Of a DNA stretch of 64,000 bases, positions 18,010 to 27,013 are shown in pieces (position 1 is the first letter of the stretch; every line of letters starts with the position of its first letter). Position numbers and translations under genes: made by a program. The DNA comes from JBHIKY01 sp042139015 (GTDB taxonomy: Bacteria > Bacillota > Bacilli > Bacillales > Marinococcaceae), in contig NZ_JBHIKY010000009.1 in the NCBI RefSeq assembly GCF_042139015.1, positions 1 to 64,000 of the forward strand, written 5' to 3'. The notes under the pieces are model-generated. The model saw only the letters and a list, made by a program, of their open reading frames with translations. It was not told the origin of the DNA and did no database searches.

Positions 18010-18108
18010 ATGTACGCAGCTTCCGTGCTGTTAACGCTGCCGATACTCATATTGTTTATTATCTTTAGTAAGAACTTCAAGAAAGGCATGCAGTTTGTAT
18101 TGAAATGA
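18010..18108 (+). pseudogene. Fragment of a sugar ABC transporter permease (MalG/LplC type)
   Basis: 33 codons encode YAASVLLTLPILILFIIFSK and then NFKKGMQFVLK before TGA. This is the last helix and C-terminus characteristic of MalG/LplC-type carbohydrate permeases. The bases before it, back to the terminator at 17962, do not continue the frame convincingly, so the gene has lost its 5' part. Confidence 0.6.
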
Positions 18109-18117
18109 TGGAACATA

Positions 18118-18340
18118 GGGGCTGTAGCAAAAGCCCCTTTTTATAGAAAAAGTAGTATCCTAAATAGAAGATAGCAGGGGACAAGTCCGAAGACTCCAGT
18201 GGGAAGAGCAGCGGCTGAAGATCCGACGGGCGCGGGTTTCGCCCGGTTAGCTGAAGCGCTGCCCACGGAAAGCGAAGGACTTGTCCACTGCATTTTTACC
18301 ATGCAAAAGGGGGCGAGTATCATTTATGATACAGACCCGC
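18118..18340. repeat. MITE-like nested palindrome, copy 1
   Basis: About 223 bp. The left end GGGGCTGT-AGCAA-AAGCCCC is itself a terminator hairpin. Inside, AGCAGGGGACAAGTCC is later matched by the nearly exact complement ending in CTGC; at the centre GGGCGCGGGTTTCGCCC forms a hairpin; near the right end GTATCA-TTTA-TGATAC forms another. Copy 2 at 56310-56531 is almost identical. Here the right end is slightly degraded (ACAGACCCGC for ACAGCCCC). It separates two convergent transcripts. Confidence 0.85.
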
Positions 18341-18353
18341 AAAAACTATATGG

Positions 18354-19574
18354 TTAACCTATGGTAGATGATAGTTGTTTTTTTCTTTTATTCATCCAAA
18401 AGATCATGAAAAGTAAGAATATAAGCGCACATCCCATATAAAGCATTTCATATCCAAAGGCTAATGAAATAAGCAGGTACCCTGCTAATGGTCCAGCAGC
18501 TGCTCCTAAATCCTGAATAATTGTATAATACGTGAAAAAACGAATTTTACCCTCGTCTGGTGAATGATCAGAAGCAGCTGCGTCCATAAGGGTCGTTAGT
18601 GCTGTAGAGACTAGCAACGTAACAATGGTAATCATGATCCAGAGGAAGGGATGAAAAGAAAACGCTAAGAGTGGAAAACTTACACCACCGATTAAGAGTG
18701 CTCCGATTAAGTATGGAATTCTTCCCTTTGCCCCATCTGACCACATGCCGATTTTCCTTGCTAAAAACGGTTCCCATGTCCAGCGCAGAGCTTGTAATGT
18801 TCCTGAAAGGGCAGAGGAGGCAATGACGATGGATAGTAAATCGACATCCTCTCCATAGTGGTAAACAATCAGCGTGGACAGTGTAGATGTAAATACGCCT
18901 TGAATAATGAAAGTAACTCCAAAGCTGCTGCCCATAATCAGAGAGTTTTTACGCAGCAATGAAAGTGCGGGAGTCTTATAAACTTTTTTCACCCTTTTTG
19001 GCCTGGAATTTCTTTCAGTTTTGAAAAATAGACCAAGAACAACGACTCCAATCGCAGACACGAAACCAAAGGAGATTGACACCCATGATAAACCAAAAAA
19101 AGGCGTCAAAATCCCTCCGCCAAGCATCCCCACAAGGCTTCCCAGCCTGTATAAACCGTTGTATAACCCCATAGCTTCGCCTTGTTTCTTACTTTCGCCG
19201 TAAACAGATACCGTAGATAGACCTCCGATGCGTAAAAAGGACCAGGAAAGCCCCCATAAACAACGGAGAATAATCCAGGCGATAAATCCAGCTGCTATAC
19301 CGTAACCGATGGTAGTGATCACACTAAGTATAACGGCAAACAACAGCCCCGTTTTTAACGATATTTTTTCATAGATCCAACCTACTAAAGGATTTAAGGG
19401 CAGACGGACAAAGCGGTTTATGGATAGCAGCACACCGACCTGCCATATAGCATCCAGCCCCGCTTCTCTCCAGTAAATCGGAAGAGCAATATAGAGCATG
19501 GAGTCCCCGAGTAAACAGCAGGCAGTAACTAATGAAATTGTTATTATATTTCTTCGGCGCATATTGGATTTCAT
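18354..19574 (-). CDS. MFS transporter, 12 helices
   Basis: About 406 residues with 12 predicted helices. Features include ALPIYWREAGLDAIWQVGVL near the N-terminus, an RFVRLPLNPLVGWIYEKISL loop (motif A position) and a long charged central loop (ERNSRPKRVKKVYK). No close subfamily is recognised; an exporter is likely. ATG 19574 is preferred although no good ribosome site is visible; GTG 19586 is the alternative. Confidence 0.75.
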   Translation of the reverse strand: MKSNMRRRNIITISLVTACCLLGDSMLYIALPIYWREAGLDAIWQVGVLLSINRFVRLPLNPLVGWIYEKISLKTGLLFAVILSVITTIGYGIAAGFIAWIILRCLWGLSWSFLRIGGLSTVSVYGESKKQGEAMGLYNGLYRLGSLVGMLGGGILTPFFGLSWVSISFGFVSAIGVVVLGLFFKTERNSRPKRVKKVYKTPALSLLRKNSLIMGSSFGVTFIIQGVFTSTLSTLIVYHYGEDVDLLSIVIASSALSGTLQALRWTWEPFLARKIGMWSDGAKGRIPYLIGALLIGGVSFPLLAFSFHPFLWIMITIVTLLVSTALTTLMDAAASDHSPDEGKIRFFTYYTIIQDLGAAAGPLAGYLLISLAFGYEMLYMGCALIFLLFMIFWMNKRKKQLSSTIG

Positions 19575-19732
19575 GAGGAACACCAACTTTAGTTAAGGGA
19601 TATTTGTTCATGATACCATTGATGGTTATACTTTTTCATTGAGGTTTGGGAATTGAGAGGTAATCAGAAGAGGTATTGAACCGTTTTAATGGGGAAGTTC
19701 TAAGCCCATAGATTAAATGAATGATAATAAAA

Positions 19733-19766
19733 GGATAACACCGTTGCAAAACCACCAGTGTTATCC
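19733..19766 (-). terminator. Minus-strand terminator for the LOG gene
   Basis: GGATAACAC / GTGTTATCC with a 16-base loop; on the minus strand it is followed by TTTTATTATC. Confidence 0.7.
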
Positions 19767-19782
19767 CATTTGTTTTTGATTC

Positions 19783-20364
19783 TTAGGATTGATCTTCTCT
19801 AATATACGTTTTTACTGCTGGGGGTTCATATGTATTAAATTTATCAAGGAGAACATCTGGAGATGAATCCACTACCGCCATGAAACGGTACTTTTTTTGT
19901 AAAAACTGCTCTTCTATCATGTGATCAAAAAAAGATACGATAGGGGCAAAATACTGGTTAATGTTTAATAGTCCACAAGGTTTTTGGTGGAGACCCAATT
20001 GAGCCCACGTAAAGATTTCTATGAATTCCTCTAATGTTCCTGGACCTCCTGGAAGAGCAATAAAGCCGTCAGCTAACTCGGACATTTTTGCTTTACGTTC
20101 ATGCATTGAATCAACCACAATTAACTTTGTTAAATGTTTATGCGAGATTTCCCGGTCTTCGAGCATCTTAGGGATAATACCGATCACTTGCCCGCCTTCT
20201 TCTAATACACCATTGGCTACGGCTCCCATTAGGCCTACACTAGCGCCGCCATATACCAACGTGATACCGCGTTGAGCTAATGTTTTTCCCAGGGTCTTTG
20301 CGCCTTCCTGATATATGGGAGAAGCGCCATTGCTGGAACCACAAAAAACAGCTACTCGTTTCAT
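19783..20364 (-). CDS. LOG-family nucleotide phosphoribohydrolase
   Basis: 193 residues. The family signature is present: the P-loop-like CGSSNGASPIY, the dinucleotide-type YGGASVGLMGAVANG, then GFIALPGGPGTLEEFIEIFT, which holds the PGGxGTxxE motif. Members release a free base from nucleoside 5'-monophosphates (cytokinin activation in plants; nucleotide scavenging in bacteria). The ATG at 20364 has AGGAGG eight bases before it; a start 30 bases upstream is not supported. Divergent from the MazG-like gene. Confidence 0.88.
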   Translation of the reverse strand: MKRVAVFCGSSNGASPIYQEGAKTLGKTLAQRGITLVYGGASVGLMGAVANGVLEEGGQVIGIIPKMLEDREISHKHLTKLIVVDSMHERKAKMSELADGFIALPGGPGTLEEFIEIFTWAQLGLHQKPCGLLNINQYFAPIVSFFDHMIEEQFLQKKYRFMAVVDSSPDVLLDKFNTYEPPAVKTYIREDQS

Positions 20365-20455
20365 GATGATTTCCTCCTGTCTAAAAAAGTCCACTCCACA
20401 TTATAAAGAAAGTATTGATAAACTAAAATGGACGATTTTTTTAGGAGGCTTATCA

Positions 20456-20776
20456 ATGGACGTTACCGAGTTTCAATCATGGGTCAAAGAATATTACAAA
20501 AAAAGAGGGTGGTCGGAGCTTGATATTTTTATTCGTATTGGATTTTTAGCGGAAGAAACAGGTGAAGTAGCAAGAGCCATTAGAGCATTAGAGATCGGTC
20601 GAGATAGACCAGACGAAGCCCCTGGAACGTCGGATGGATTAAAACAAGAATTAGTCGAAGAGCTGGGAGACGTTCTTGGCAATGTAATTGTCATCGCAAA
20701 TAAATACGAAATCCCTTTAGAAGATGTTTTTCAATCGCACCAAGAAAAACTGGATCTCCGATATTCAAAAGAATAA
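20456..20776 (+). CDS. MazG-like nucleotide pyrophosphohydrolase
   Basis: A 106-residue single-domain all-alpha NTP pyrophosphohydrolase. The metal-binding helices are visible as EETGEVARAIRALE and ELGDVLGNVIVIANKY, matching the ExxE...ExxD pattern. It probably removes aberrant nucleotides. The ATG at 20456 follows AGGAGGC; upstream frame extension into the LOG gene is not supported. A nucleotide-cleaning role fits the divergent LOG gene. Confidence 0.85.
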   Translation: MDVTEFQSWVKEYYKKRGWSELDIFIRIGFLAEETGEVARAIRALEIGRDRPDEAPGTSDGLKQELVEELGDVLGNVIVIANKYEIPLEDVFQSHQEKLDLRYSKE

Positions 20777-21063
20777 TATGGTGATGAAATACGTAACCTT
20801 GATGTACTTTGAAGATACTAATAGAATGTCGTTCTCTAATTAGTAGAATTCCTAGAATAAGAGTTACCTTTGAAATAACTATTCTTAGGCAATCGGGCGC
20901 CAGTTTTGAATAAAGCTTGGCGCCAGTCATGTATATACTAGGGACAAATTGCAGTATAAAGGTTAGGAAATATTTGCAAAATGTGAAAGGTTAATTACCC
21001 CTTCCTTCTTTAACATGCTACATAAAGCCTTTGATAGTGGAATCTAATATTTTGTTTAAAAAC

Positions 21064-21090
21064 AAAAAAACACAGCTGAAAAGCTGTGTT
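21064..21090 (-). terminator. Minus-strand terminator
   Basis: AACACAGCT-GAAA-AGCTGTGTT; on the minus strand a TTTTTTTG run follows. It ends the small membrane gene. Confidence 0.88.
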
Positions 21091-21107
21091 AGAAACTGTG
21101 CTGTTAA

Positions 21108-21362
21108 TTAATCAATATATTTATTTTTCAGCTGATCTGAACCAATTCCGCCAATTACCATCAAAGCTAATGGCAAAAAATTTGAGATAATTTTTAGAGA
21201 GCCATGTGGAATCATTATTTCTGTACTAACCAAATAGTGCAGCCCAAGAAATATTAACTTCACAATTAATAAAAATACTCCTAACAAAAACAAACTATCA
21301 AAAAATACTTTCCATTTCGGGTGAGCCAACTGCTTACTATCGCGGATTACTTTTTCTTTCAA
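21108..21362 (-). CDS. Small two-helix membrane protein
   Basis: 84 residues with two hydrophobic helices (SLFLLGVFLLIVKLIFLGL and FLPLALMVIGGIG) and charged ends. Not recognised. It has its own terminator, which supports a real transcript. An imperfect ribosome site (AAGGAATTG) precedes the ATG. Confidence 0.5.
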   Translation of the reverse strand: MKEKVIRDSKQLAHPKWKVFFDSLFLLGVFLLIVKLIFLGLHYLVSTEIMIPHGSLKIISNFLPLALMVIGGIGSDQLKNKYID

Positions 21363-21456
21363 TTCCTTATCACTACCCTTGCTTTAAGGGCAGTTTTAGT
21401 TAGTTGGGTGATTTATTTTCTTTAAACGAACTTCAAAAGGAGGAGAATTAATAAAA

Positions 21457-22008
21457 ATGCAATCTGCCCCTATAATAATTATTTCTGGACCTCCGGGAGC
21501 CGGAAAGAGCACTATTGCACAACGTCTTGCGGAACAATCAGCACATGAACGTTCGATCCATATGCACTCAGATGACTTTTATAAGTACATTCGAAAAGGA
21601 TATGTTTCTCCATGGCTGCCTGACGCACAGTATCAAAATAAGGTGATTATCGAAGCGTTTACGGCCAGTGCCGCCCGATTTGCGTCAGGAGGCTATGAAA
21701 CTTTTGTAGATGGGGTGATTGGACCATGGTTCCTGTCTTCCTGGCATCAAGCCGTCCGCGGAGGAGTGGATGTTCATTATGTTGTACTGCGTCCGGACGT
21801 AGAAACAACCATTGCTCGGGCAATAGTAAGAGAGGAAGCTGAAGCATTAGTGAATCCTGAGGTGGTGGCAGGGATGTGGCGTGATTTTGCTGATGTAGGA
21901 GAATATGAATCGCATGTCCTCGATACGACGAATCAAAGCGTTGATGAGAGTGCTGCAGCGATTATAAAATTAGTGACCAGCGATGTAATAAGACTATTTC
22001 CAAAGTAA
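21457..22008 (+). CDS. P-loop kinase of the AAA_33/zeta-like type
   Basis: 183 residues. Walker A is ISGPPGAGKSTIAQRL near the N-terminus. An HSDDFYKYIRKGY motif resembles the substrate-binding region of small-molecule kinases, and HYVVLRPDVETTIARAIVRE is a lid-like region. It likely phosphorylates a small molecule; no antitoxin-like neighbour is present, so a toxin role is not supported. AAAGGAGGAG precedes the ATG. Confidence 0.75.
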   Translation: MQSAPIIIISGPPGAGKSTIAQRLAEQSAHERSIHMHSDDFYKYIRKGYVSPWLPDAQYQNKVIIEAFTASAARFASGGYETFVDGVIGPWFLSSWHQAVRGGVDVHYVVLRPDVETTIARAIVREEAEALVNPEVVAGMWRDFADVGEYESHVLDTTNQSVDESAAAIIKLVTSDVIRLFPK

Positions 22009-22196
22009 ATAGTTAAAGACAAAGAAAAACTTATTGGCGGTTTCAGATACAGCATTTCAAAAATGGGGAACTCATTTACAAAATCTTTATTTCTGCTTTT
22101 TATCAGCTTCACAATCGTTCTATAGAATGAAGGTGCAGGCATACAAAGGTCTGCATCATTCGAATCGGAGTCAGTGAAGGAGGAGACAGACAACGT

Positions 22197-23012
22197 ATGA
22201 ATGTTAAGGCTGTATTTTTGGACATGGATGGGACGCTGCTTACAACCGGAAACGAGATTTCGAATCGGAACAAGGAAGTGATTGATCAGCTCCGAGAGGA
22301 AGGTATTCACGTGTTTTTAGCGACGGGCCGTCAGTGCGATATTGCTTCCCCTTATCATCAGCAGCTCGAGCTTACTACTCCCCTCGTTTGTTTGAACGGT
22401 GCTGCGGTTTATGATCCCTTCTCTTATCACCCCCTCTGGACAAAAAATGTCCGTATCCAGACTGATTTATTTTATGATCTCGCAAGGACACACTTTCGAA
22501 ATGTAATCGTCCACCTTGCCGACGGCATTTACTGCAAGCAGCATGATGAAATGGTAGAGACTTGGGTGAAGGAATGCGGTAAACCGCCCTTGGCAGTGGA
22601 GGACTTTCATTCCTATCGTCCGCCGAACGTGCTGAAGTACAGCGTGCGAACCGATGCGATCGGATCACGGCACGGACGCCATTTTTCGAACGACTGTGAA
22701 GTGATTTATTGGGAGGATGGCTTCGAGCTTGTGCCGAAGGATGTGTCGAAATGGCATACGATCCGCATGCTGCTACGGAATTACGGTATTCATCCCGCAG
22801 AAGTCATCAGCTTCGGTGATGGGCCGAATGATGTGCAGATGCTGCAGTCAAGCGGTATCGGCGTGGCGATGGGAAATGCCTGCGATGAACTTAAACAGGT
22901 GGCTGACGCGATAACTTTACACCATGAGCAGGATGGCATTGCCCATTTTCTTGAGAATACCGTATTATCGCCAAGCTGGCATACAACGCGGGCCAAAGTG
23001 TCCTCTTTGTAA
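22197..23012 (+). CDS. HAD hydrolase, Cof subfamily
   Basis: 271 residues. HAD motif I is FLDMDGTLL (nucleophile Asp10 and Asp12), motif II is VFLATGR, and motif IV is ISFGDGPNDVQML. The C2-type cap lies between motifs II and III. Cof-type enzymes dephosphorylate sugar phosphates or flavin nucleotides; the substrate is not readable here. GGAGGAG precedes the ATG. Confidence 0.88.
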   Translation: MNVKAVFLDMDGTLLTTGNEISNRNKEVIDQLREEGIHVFLATGRQCDIASPYHQQLELTTPLVCLNGAAVYDPFSYHPLWTKNVRIQTDLFYDLARTHFRNVIVHLADGIYCKQHDEMVETWVKECGKPPLAVEDFHSYRPPNVLKYSVRTDAIGSRHGRHFSNDCEVIYWEDGFELVPKDVSKWHTIRMLLRNYGIHPAEVISFGDGPNDVQMLQSSGIGVAMGNACDELKQVADAITLHHEQDGIAHFLENTVLSPSWHTTRAKVSSL

Positions 23013-23067
23013 GGTGCATACATCTTCGAAAGTCCCTCTGCTGAAAACGGTGGAGCGGCTTTTTTTA

Positions 23068-23113
23068 TTGTGTAATTTTGGGGTGGGGCCAGGCCCCGCC
23101 CCAAATTACACAA
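23068..23113. repeat. GGGGCCAGGCCCC palindromic repeat, copy 2 (complete)
   Basis: A near-perfect 46-bp palindrome: TTGTGTAATTTTGGGGTGGG then its complement through AAATTACACAA. Copies 1 (5412-5445) and 3 (30076-30113) keep only the right half intact. Confidence 0.8.
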
Positions 23114-23170
23114 TTCAAACATGACCTCGCCCAAGGGATTGCCGGAAGCGTAAGACGGCTGCTCACTCCA

Positions 23171-23226
23171 AAAAAAGACTGCTCCCATTACTCGGTTTAC
23201 ATCACCGTCGTAAGGAGCAGTCCTTT
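23171..23226. terminator. Bidirectional terminator between convergent genes
   Basis: AAAAAAGACTGCTCC and, 27 bases later, GGAGCAGTCCTTTT. It serves the HAD gene on the plus strand and the hexuronate operon on the minus strand. Confidence 0.7.
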
Positions 23227-23238
23227 TACATTGATTTT

Positions 23239-24087
23239 TTAAACTCCGGAGTACGCCATAAAACCGCCGTCTACCGGGATCGTAACACCATTGACAAAGC
23301 GGGACATGCCTGTGTCGGCAAGCCAGAGCAGTGTGCCGGTTAAGTCCTCGGGTTTTCCAAAGCGCTCCATTGGGGTGTGGCTGATAATTTTGTTCGAGCG
23401 CTCGGTGTAGCTTCCATCTTCATTTAATAAGAGATTGCGGTTTTGAGAGGTGAGGAAAAACCCTGGTGCGATTGCGTTACAGCGAACGTTTTCTTTTGCC
23501 ATGTGTACCGCCAGCCATTGGGTGAAGTTATCAATGCCTGCTTTAGCGGCACTGTAGGACACCACCTTTGTCATTGGGCTTGGGGCGCTCATGGACGAGA
23601 TGTTAATGACACTGGCATCCTCTTTTCCGAGCATATGCTTCATAAAAACCTGGGTAGAGAGAACCGCTCCGATATAGTTTAAGTGAAAGACGTGCTCCAT
23701 TCCTTCTTTCGTCAGGTCAAAGAAGGATTTAGTATCTTCATCGTTCAAGTGGTCCTGTTTGAAATATTCTTCAGAGGTGGCAGCATCAGGATGGTTACCA
23801 CCGGCTCCGTTTATCAGAATGTCGTAGCTTTTATAATGAGCCTGTATTTTTTCATCAGCGGCAACAATGCTGTCCTTGTCAAGTACATCGCAGGCGACGG
23901 CGATTGCTTCTCCATTTTCTTCAAGAATCTCATCCGCCACTTTTTGGGCATTTTCCTGTCTTCGACTGAGGACGGCGATTTTGACTCCTTGTCGTGCCAG
24001 CGCTTTGGCCATTTCTCCGCAGAGAACGCCACCTCCTCCTGTGATAACGGCAACTTTACCTTGTAAGTTAAATTGAGCTGATGTCAT
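23239..24087 (-). CDS. uxuB: SDR-type D-fructuronate reductase (mannonate oxidoreductase)
   Basis: 282 residues of the short-chain dehydrogenase fold: GGGGVLCGEMAKAL (nucleotide-binding loop), INGAGG, and the catalytic Ser/Tyr/Lys in INISSMSA and VSYSAAKAG. B. subtilis YjmF (UxuB) is of this SDR type rather than the long-chain type of E. coli. It sits directly after uxuA with no gap, which supports reduction of fructuronate to mannonate. Last gene of the operon. Confidence 0.85.
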   Translation of the reverse strand: MTSAQFNLQGKVAVITGGGGVLCGEMAKALARQGVKIAVLSRRQENAQKVADEILEENGEAIAVACDVLDKDSIVAADEKIQAHYKSYDILINGAGGNHPDAATSEEYFKQDHLNDEDTKSFFDLTKEGMEHVFHLNYIGAVLSTQVFMKHMLGKEDASVINISSMSAPSPMTKVVSYSAAKAGIDNFTQWLAVHMAKENVRCNAIAPGFFLTSQNRNLLLNEDGSYTERSNKIISHTPMERFGKPEDLTGTLLWLADTGMSRFVNGVTIPVDGGFMAYSGV

Positions 24088-25158
24088 TTATAATTCTCCT
24101 TTTTGTAGAGTGTCCCAGATTCCGAGAAGATACATAATGCCGAGTGCTCTATCATACAGGCCATAGCCGGGGCGGCATTGCTCATCCCAGATCTGTCTTC
24201 CGTGGTCCGGACGGATATATCCGTCGTAACCTATGTCATGGAATGCTCTCATAATACCGGCGATATTTACCGAACCGTCTCTGGTACGGTGGGAGGTTTC
24301 GATAAAATCCCCATTTTCGTACCGGCGGACATTGCGTACATGAGCAAAATAAATGCGGTCTTTAAACGCATAAATCATGTCTGAAAGGTTGTTTTCTTCT
24401 TTTGCGCCAAGAGAGCCAGTGCATAACGTAATGCCATTGGCAGAGCTGTCGGATAGCTGCAGGAGCCTTTCTAGATCTTCATAGCTGTTCATTATACGGG
24501 GCAGCCCGAATAATGGCCATGGCGGATCGTCTGGATGTACTGCCATTCGAACCCCATGCTCTTCGCATACCGGCAGGATGCTGTTTAAAAAGTACTGAAG
24601 GTTGTCCCACAGGGTATCCTTCGAGACTTTGTGGTACTGCTCTATTAAATGCTGAATATTTTTCAGTCGGTCCGGTTCCCAGCCCGGCATCGTGAAGTCA
24701 GGTATTTCCGTGATTTTAGACACGAGTTCCTGCGGGGTAATATTATTTATTTTTGCTGCTTCATAAAACATCGCCGTGGAACCGTCTGCCAATTCTTTAT
24801 TCAGGTCTGTGCGGATCCAGTCAAACACCGGCATAAAGTTGTAGCAGATTGTATCGACGCCGCTGGCAGCAAGATTACGAATCGTTTGTTTATAATTTGC
24901 AATATACTCATCCCTGGAAGGCAGGCCAAGCTTGATGTCTTCATGAATATTTACGCTTTCGACGATGTTAAAGTGAAAGCCGTGCTTTTTAATTTCTGTC
25001 ACTTCTTTTTCGATTTCATCAAGAGTCCATAGTTCTCCAGGCTTTTTATGATGGAGGGCCCACACGATAGAGGCAGTGCCTGGAATCTGCTTGATCTGCC
25101 GCAGCGTGACACTGTCGTTATTGGCTCCATACCATCGAAAGGCTATCTGCATAGTCAT
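24088..25158 (-). CDS. uxuA: Mannonate dehydratase
   Basis: 356 residues. Motifs of true UxuA are present: FRWYGANNDSVTL near the start, GFHFNIVESVNIHEDIKLG, MAVHPDDPPWPLFGLPRI (metal and substrate site), LCTGSLGA, FAHVRNVRR and IRPDHGRQIW. It converts D-mannonate to 2-keto-3-deoxygluconate. It follows the TRAP genes in the hexuronate operon; the next step enzymes (KDG kinase and aldolase) are not in the window. Confidence 0.93.
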   Translation of the reverse strand: MTMQIAFRWYGANNDSVTLRQIKQIPGTASIVWALHHKKPGELWTLDEIEKEVTEIKKHGFHFNIVESVNIHEDIKLGLPSRDEYIANYKQTIRNLAASGVDTICYNFMPVFDWIRTDLNKELADGSTAMFYEAAKINNITPQELVSKITEIPDFTMPGWEPDRLKNIQHLIEQYHKVSKDTLWDNLQYFLNSILPVCEEHGVRMAVHPDDPPWPLFGLPRIMNSYEDLERLLQLSDSSANGITLCTGSLGAKEENNLSDMIYAFKDRIYFAHVRNVRRYENGDFIETSHRTRDGSVNIAGIMRAFHDIGYDGYIRPDHGRQIWDEQCRPGYGLYDRALGIMYLLGIWDTLQKGEL

Positions 25159-25185
25159 TACTCCATTCTAGTCATTGTGGGAAAA

Positions 25186-26466
25186 TCAGCGCATCAGCTG
25201 TTCTGGCAAAAATAGTGATATCTGTGGAAAGACTACTAATAACACGATAAATACAACAACGGCTCCTATAAACGGTAAGGACTCTTTCATATAGTCGGTC
25301 ACCGGGACATTTGATAAGGAACACACGGTATACATCGTTACGCCGATAGGCGGTGTCATCCCTCCCATTGTCACAATCGTCATCATCAGGATACCAAAAT
25401 GCACAGGGTCCATTCCGATATTTGTCATGATCGGCAAAAATATTGGTGTCAGTAAAAGGGTGTTCACCGTGCTTTCCATAAACATGCCTGCCAACAATAA
25501 AAATAGCAGTACAATAGCTGTGATAAGCAGCGGACTTTCTGTCAAAGCGAGCAGCGATGCCGAGGCTTCCTGCGGCAGCCGAGCAGACGTAATAACGTAG
25601 CCGAGAATAGAAGCACAGGCAATAATCAGCATAATGATGGCGTTATCTTCGACTGTATTTTTTAACACCTTGTTCAGTGTTTTCCAATCAAGCTCTTTAT
25701 AAATAAAGGCCCCCACGACAAAAGCATAAACAACGGCAAACGCGCCTGCTTCTGAAGCGGTAAAGACGCCAAAGCGGATTCCGACGATCAATATGACCGG
25801 AAATAATAAGCCCCAGAAACTGGCTTTAAATGTGGCAGCCACTTCTTTAAATGAGGCCCTTTCTACTCTTGCCGGGGTATAATGGCGTTTTTTTGCAATT
25901 AAAGTGGAAGTTACCATAAGTATGATAGTCATTAAAACCCCTGGTACAATACCGGCTAAAAATAGCTGGCCGATGGATACTTCTCCAACAAAGCCATAAA
26001 GAATCAGCCCGATGCTCGGTGGAATGGTGGCCGTAATTAAAGCACTATAGGCGATAACGGACGTAGAAAAACCGCCGGAATAACCTCTTCCCATCATCTG
26101 CGGAGCGAGGATCCGACTTTGCATCGCAGCGTCGGCATTCGCAGAACCGGAAATGCCTCCCATCATCGCACTGAGCACAATTGAGATATGAGCAAGGCCG
26201 CCGACCAGATGTCCCGTTAACGCATTCGCAAAATTGATTAAGCGCTTGGTAATCCCGGTTTCATTTAACAGATTACCGGCAAGCACGAAAAATGGGACCG
26301 CAAGCAGAGGAAATGATTGTGTCCCTTCTGCAAAACGCTGAAGAGCAAGGCTTGTCGGAAGATTCGGCTCAAGGATAAAAAAGAGAAGCCCGGAAGCGCC
26401 GATGGCAAATGCAATTGGTACATTTACTATAATTAATGCTGCAAATGCAATGAGTACCCAAATCAT
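25186..26466 (-). CDS. TRAP transporter large membrane subunit (DctM) for hexuronates
   Basis: 426 residues with about 12 helices and DctM family motifs: VPFFVLAGNLLNETGI, SGSANADAAMQSRILAP, and GGMTPPIGVTMYTVCSL near the C-terminus. It forms the sodium-driven channel that takes substrate from the DctP receptor. It overlaps the DctQ gene by 4 bases. Position among isomerase, uxuA and uxuB indicates a hexuronate substrate. Confidence 0.92.
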   Translation of the reverse strand: MIWVLIAFAALIIVNVPIAFAIGASGLLFFILEPNLPTSLALQRFAEGTQSFPLLAVPFFVLAGNLLNETGITKRLINFANALTGHLVGGLAHISIVLSAMMGGISGSANADAAMQSRILAPQMMGRGYSGGFSTSVIAYSALITATIPPSIGLILYGFVGEVSIGQLFLAGIVPGVLMTIILMVTSTLIAKKRHYTPARVERASFKEVAATFKASFWGLLFPVILIVGIRFGVFTASEAGAFAVVYAFVVGAFIYKELDWKTLNKVLKNTVEDNAIIMLIIACASILGYVITSARLPQEASASLLALTESPLLITAIVLLFLLLAGMFMESTVNTLLLTPIFLPIMTNIGMDPVHFGILMMTIVTMGGMTPPIGVTMYTVCSLSNVPVTDYMKESLPFIGAVVVFIVLLVVFPQISLFLPEQLMR

Positions 26467-26984
26467 GAAATGACACCTCCGTCGCTGCGGTCGTTAGTAG
26501 ATTCATTCCGTGGTCCGGGTGTTTGTTTCCTTATAAAATAGGAAATCCATTTAACGAGCAGCGTGATCAACATCAGCGTGCAGCCGACAGGGATGGACGC
26601 TGTGATGTAAGAATAGCTCAGGTCAAGGTTCTGAACCTGGCGCAATGAATTGCTCAGGCTGTGTTCCAGTCCATAGATTACACAAAACAATAAAAACACT
26701 GCGATAATAAGGTTTGCCACTACAAAGACTATGGTCTGCATGACGGGAGGCAGCTTTAAAACGAAGAAATCGATCCCGATATGACGATTCTTTCTCAGTG
26801 CCTGATTGGCACCGATAAAGACGAGCCATATAAACAGCAATTGTGCCATTTCTACAGACCATGCAACGGGGAAACCGGCCCAGCGGACCATGGCAGAATA
26901 GAAAACCAATAGAACGATCGCTGCCAGTAAGAGCTTCGTAACGATTTCTTCGATTGTTGTAAGTGTGTTGACAAGGGTTCTCAT
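26463..26984 (-). CDS. TRAP transporter small membrane subunit (DctQ)
   Basis: 173 residues with four helices and the DctQ-type FPVAWSVEMAQLLFIWLVFI and GANQALRKNRHIGIDFF motifs. Start chosen at ATG 26984, nine bases after GGAGGGG. It partners the DctM subunit directly downstream. Confidence 0.9.
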   Translation of the reverse strand: MRTLVNTLTTIEEIVTKLLLAAIVLLVFYSAMVRWAGFPVAWSVEMAQLLFIWLVFIGANQALRKNRHIGIDFFVLKLPPVMQTIVFVVANLIIAVFLLFCVIYGLEHSLSNSLRQVQNLDLSYSYITASIPVGCTLMLITLLVKWISYFIRKQTPGPRNESTNDRSDGGVIS

Positions 26985-27013
26985 GGTAGTGCTCCCCTCC
27001 ATCGTCCTTCTTT

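Noticed and set aside
21457..22008. Zeta toxin of a toxin-antitoxin pair
   Set aside because: P-loop and kinase-like motifs only; no epsilon-type antitoxin gene adjacent.
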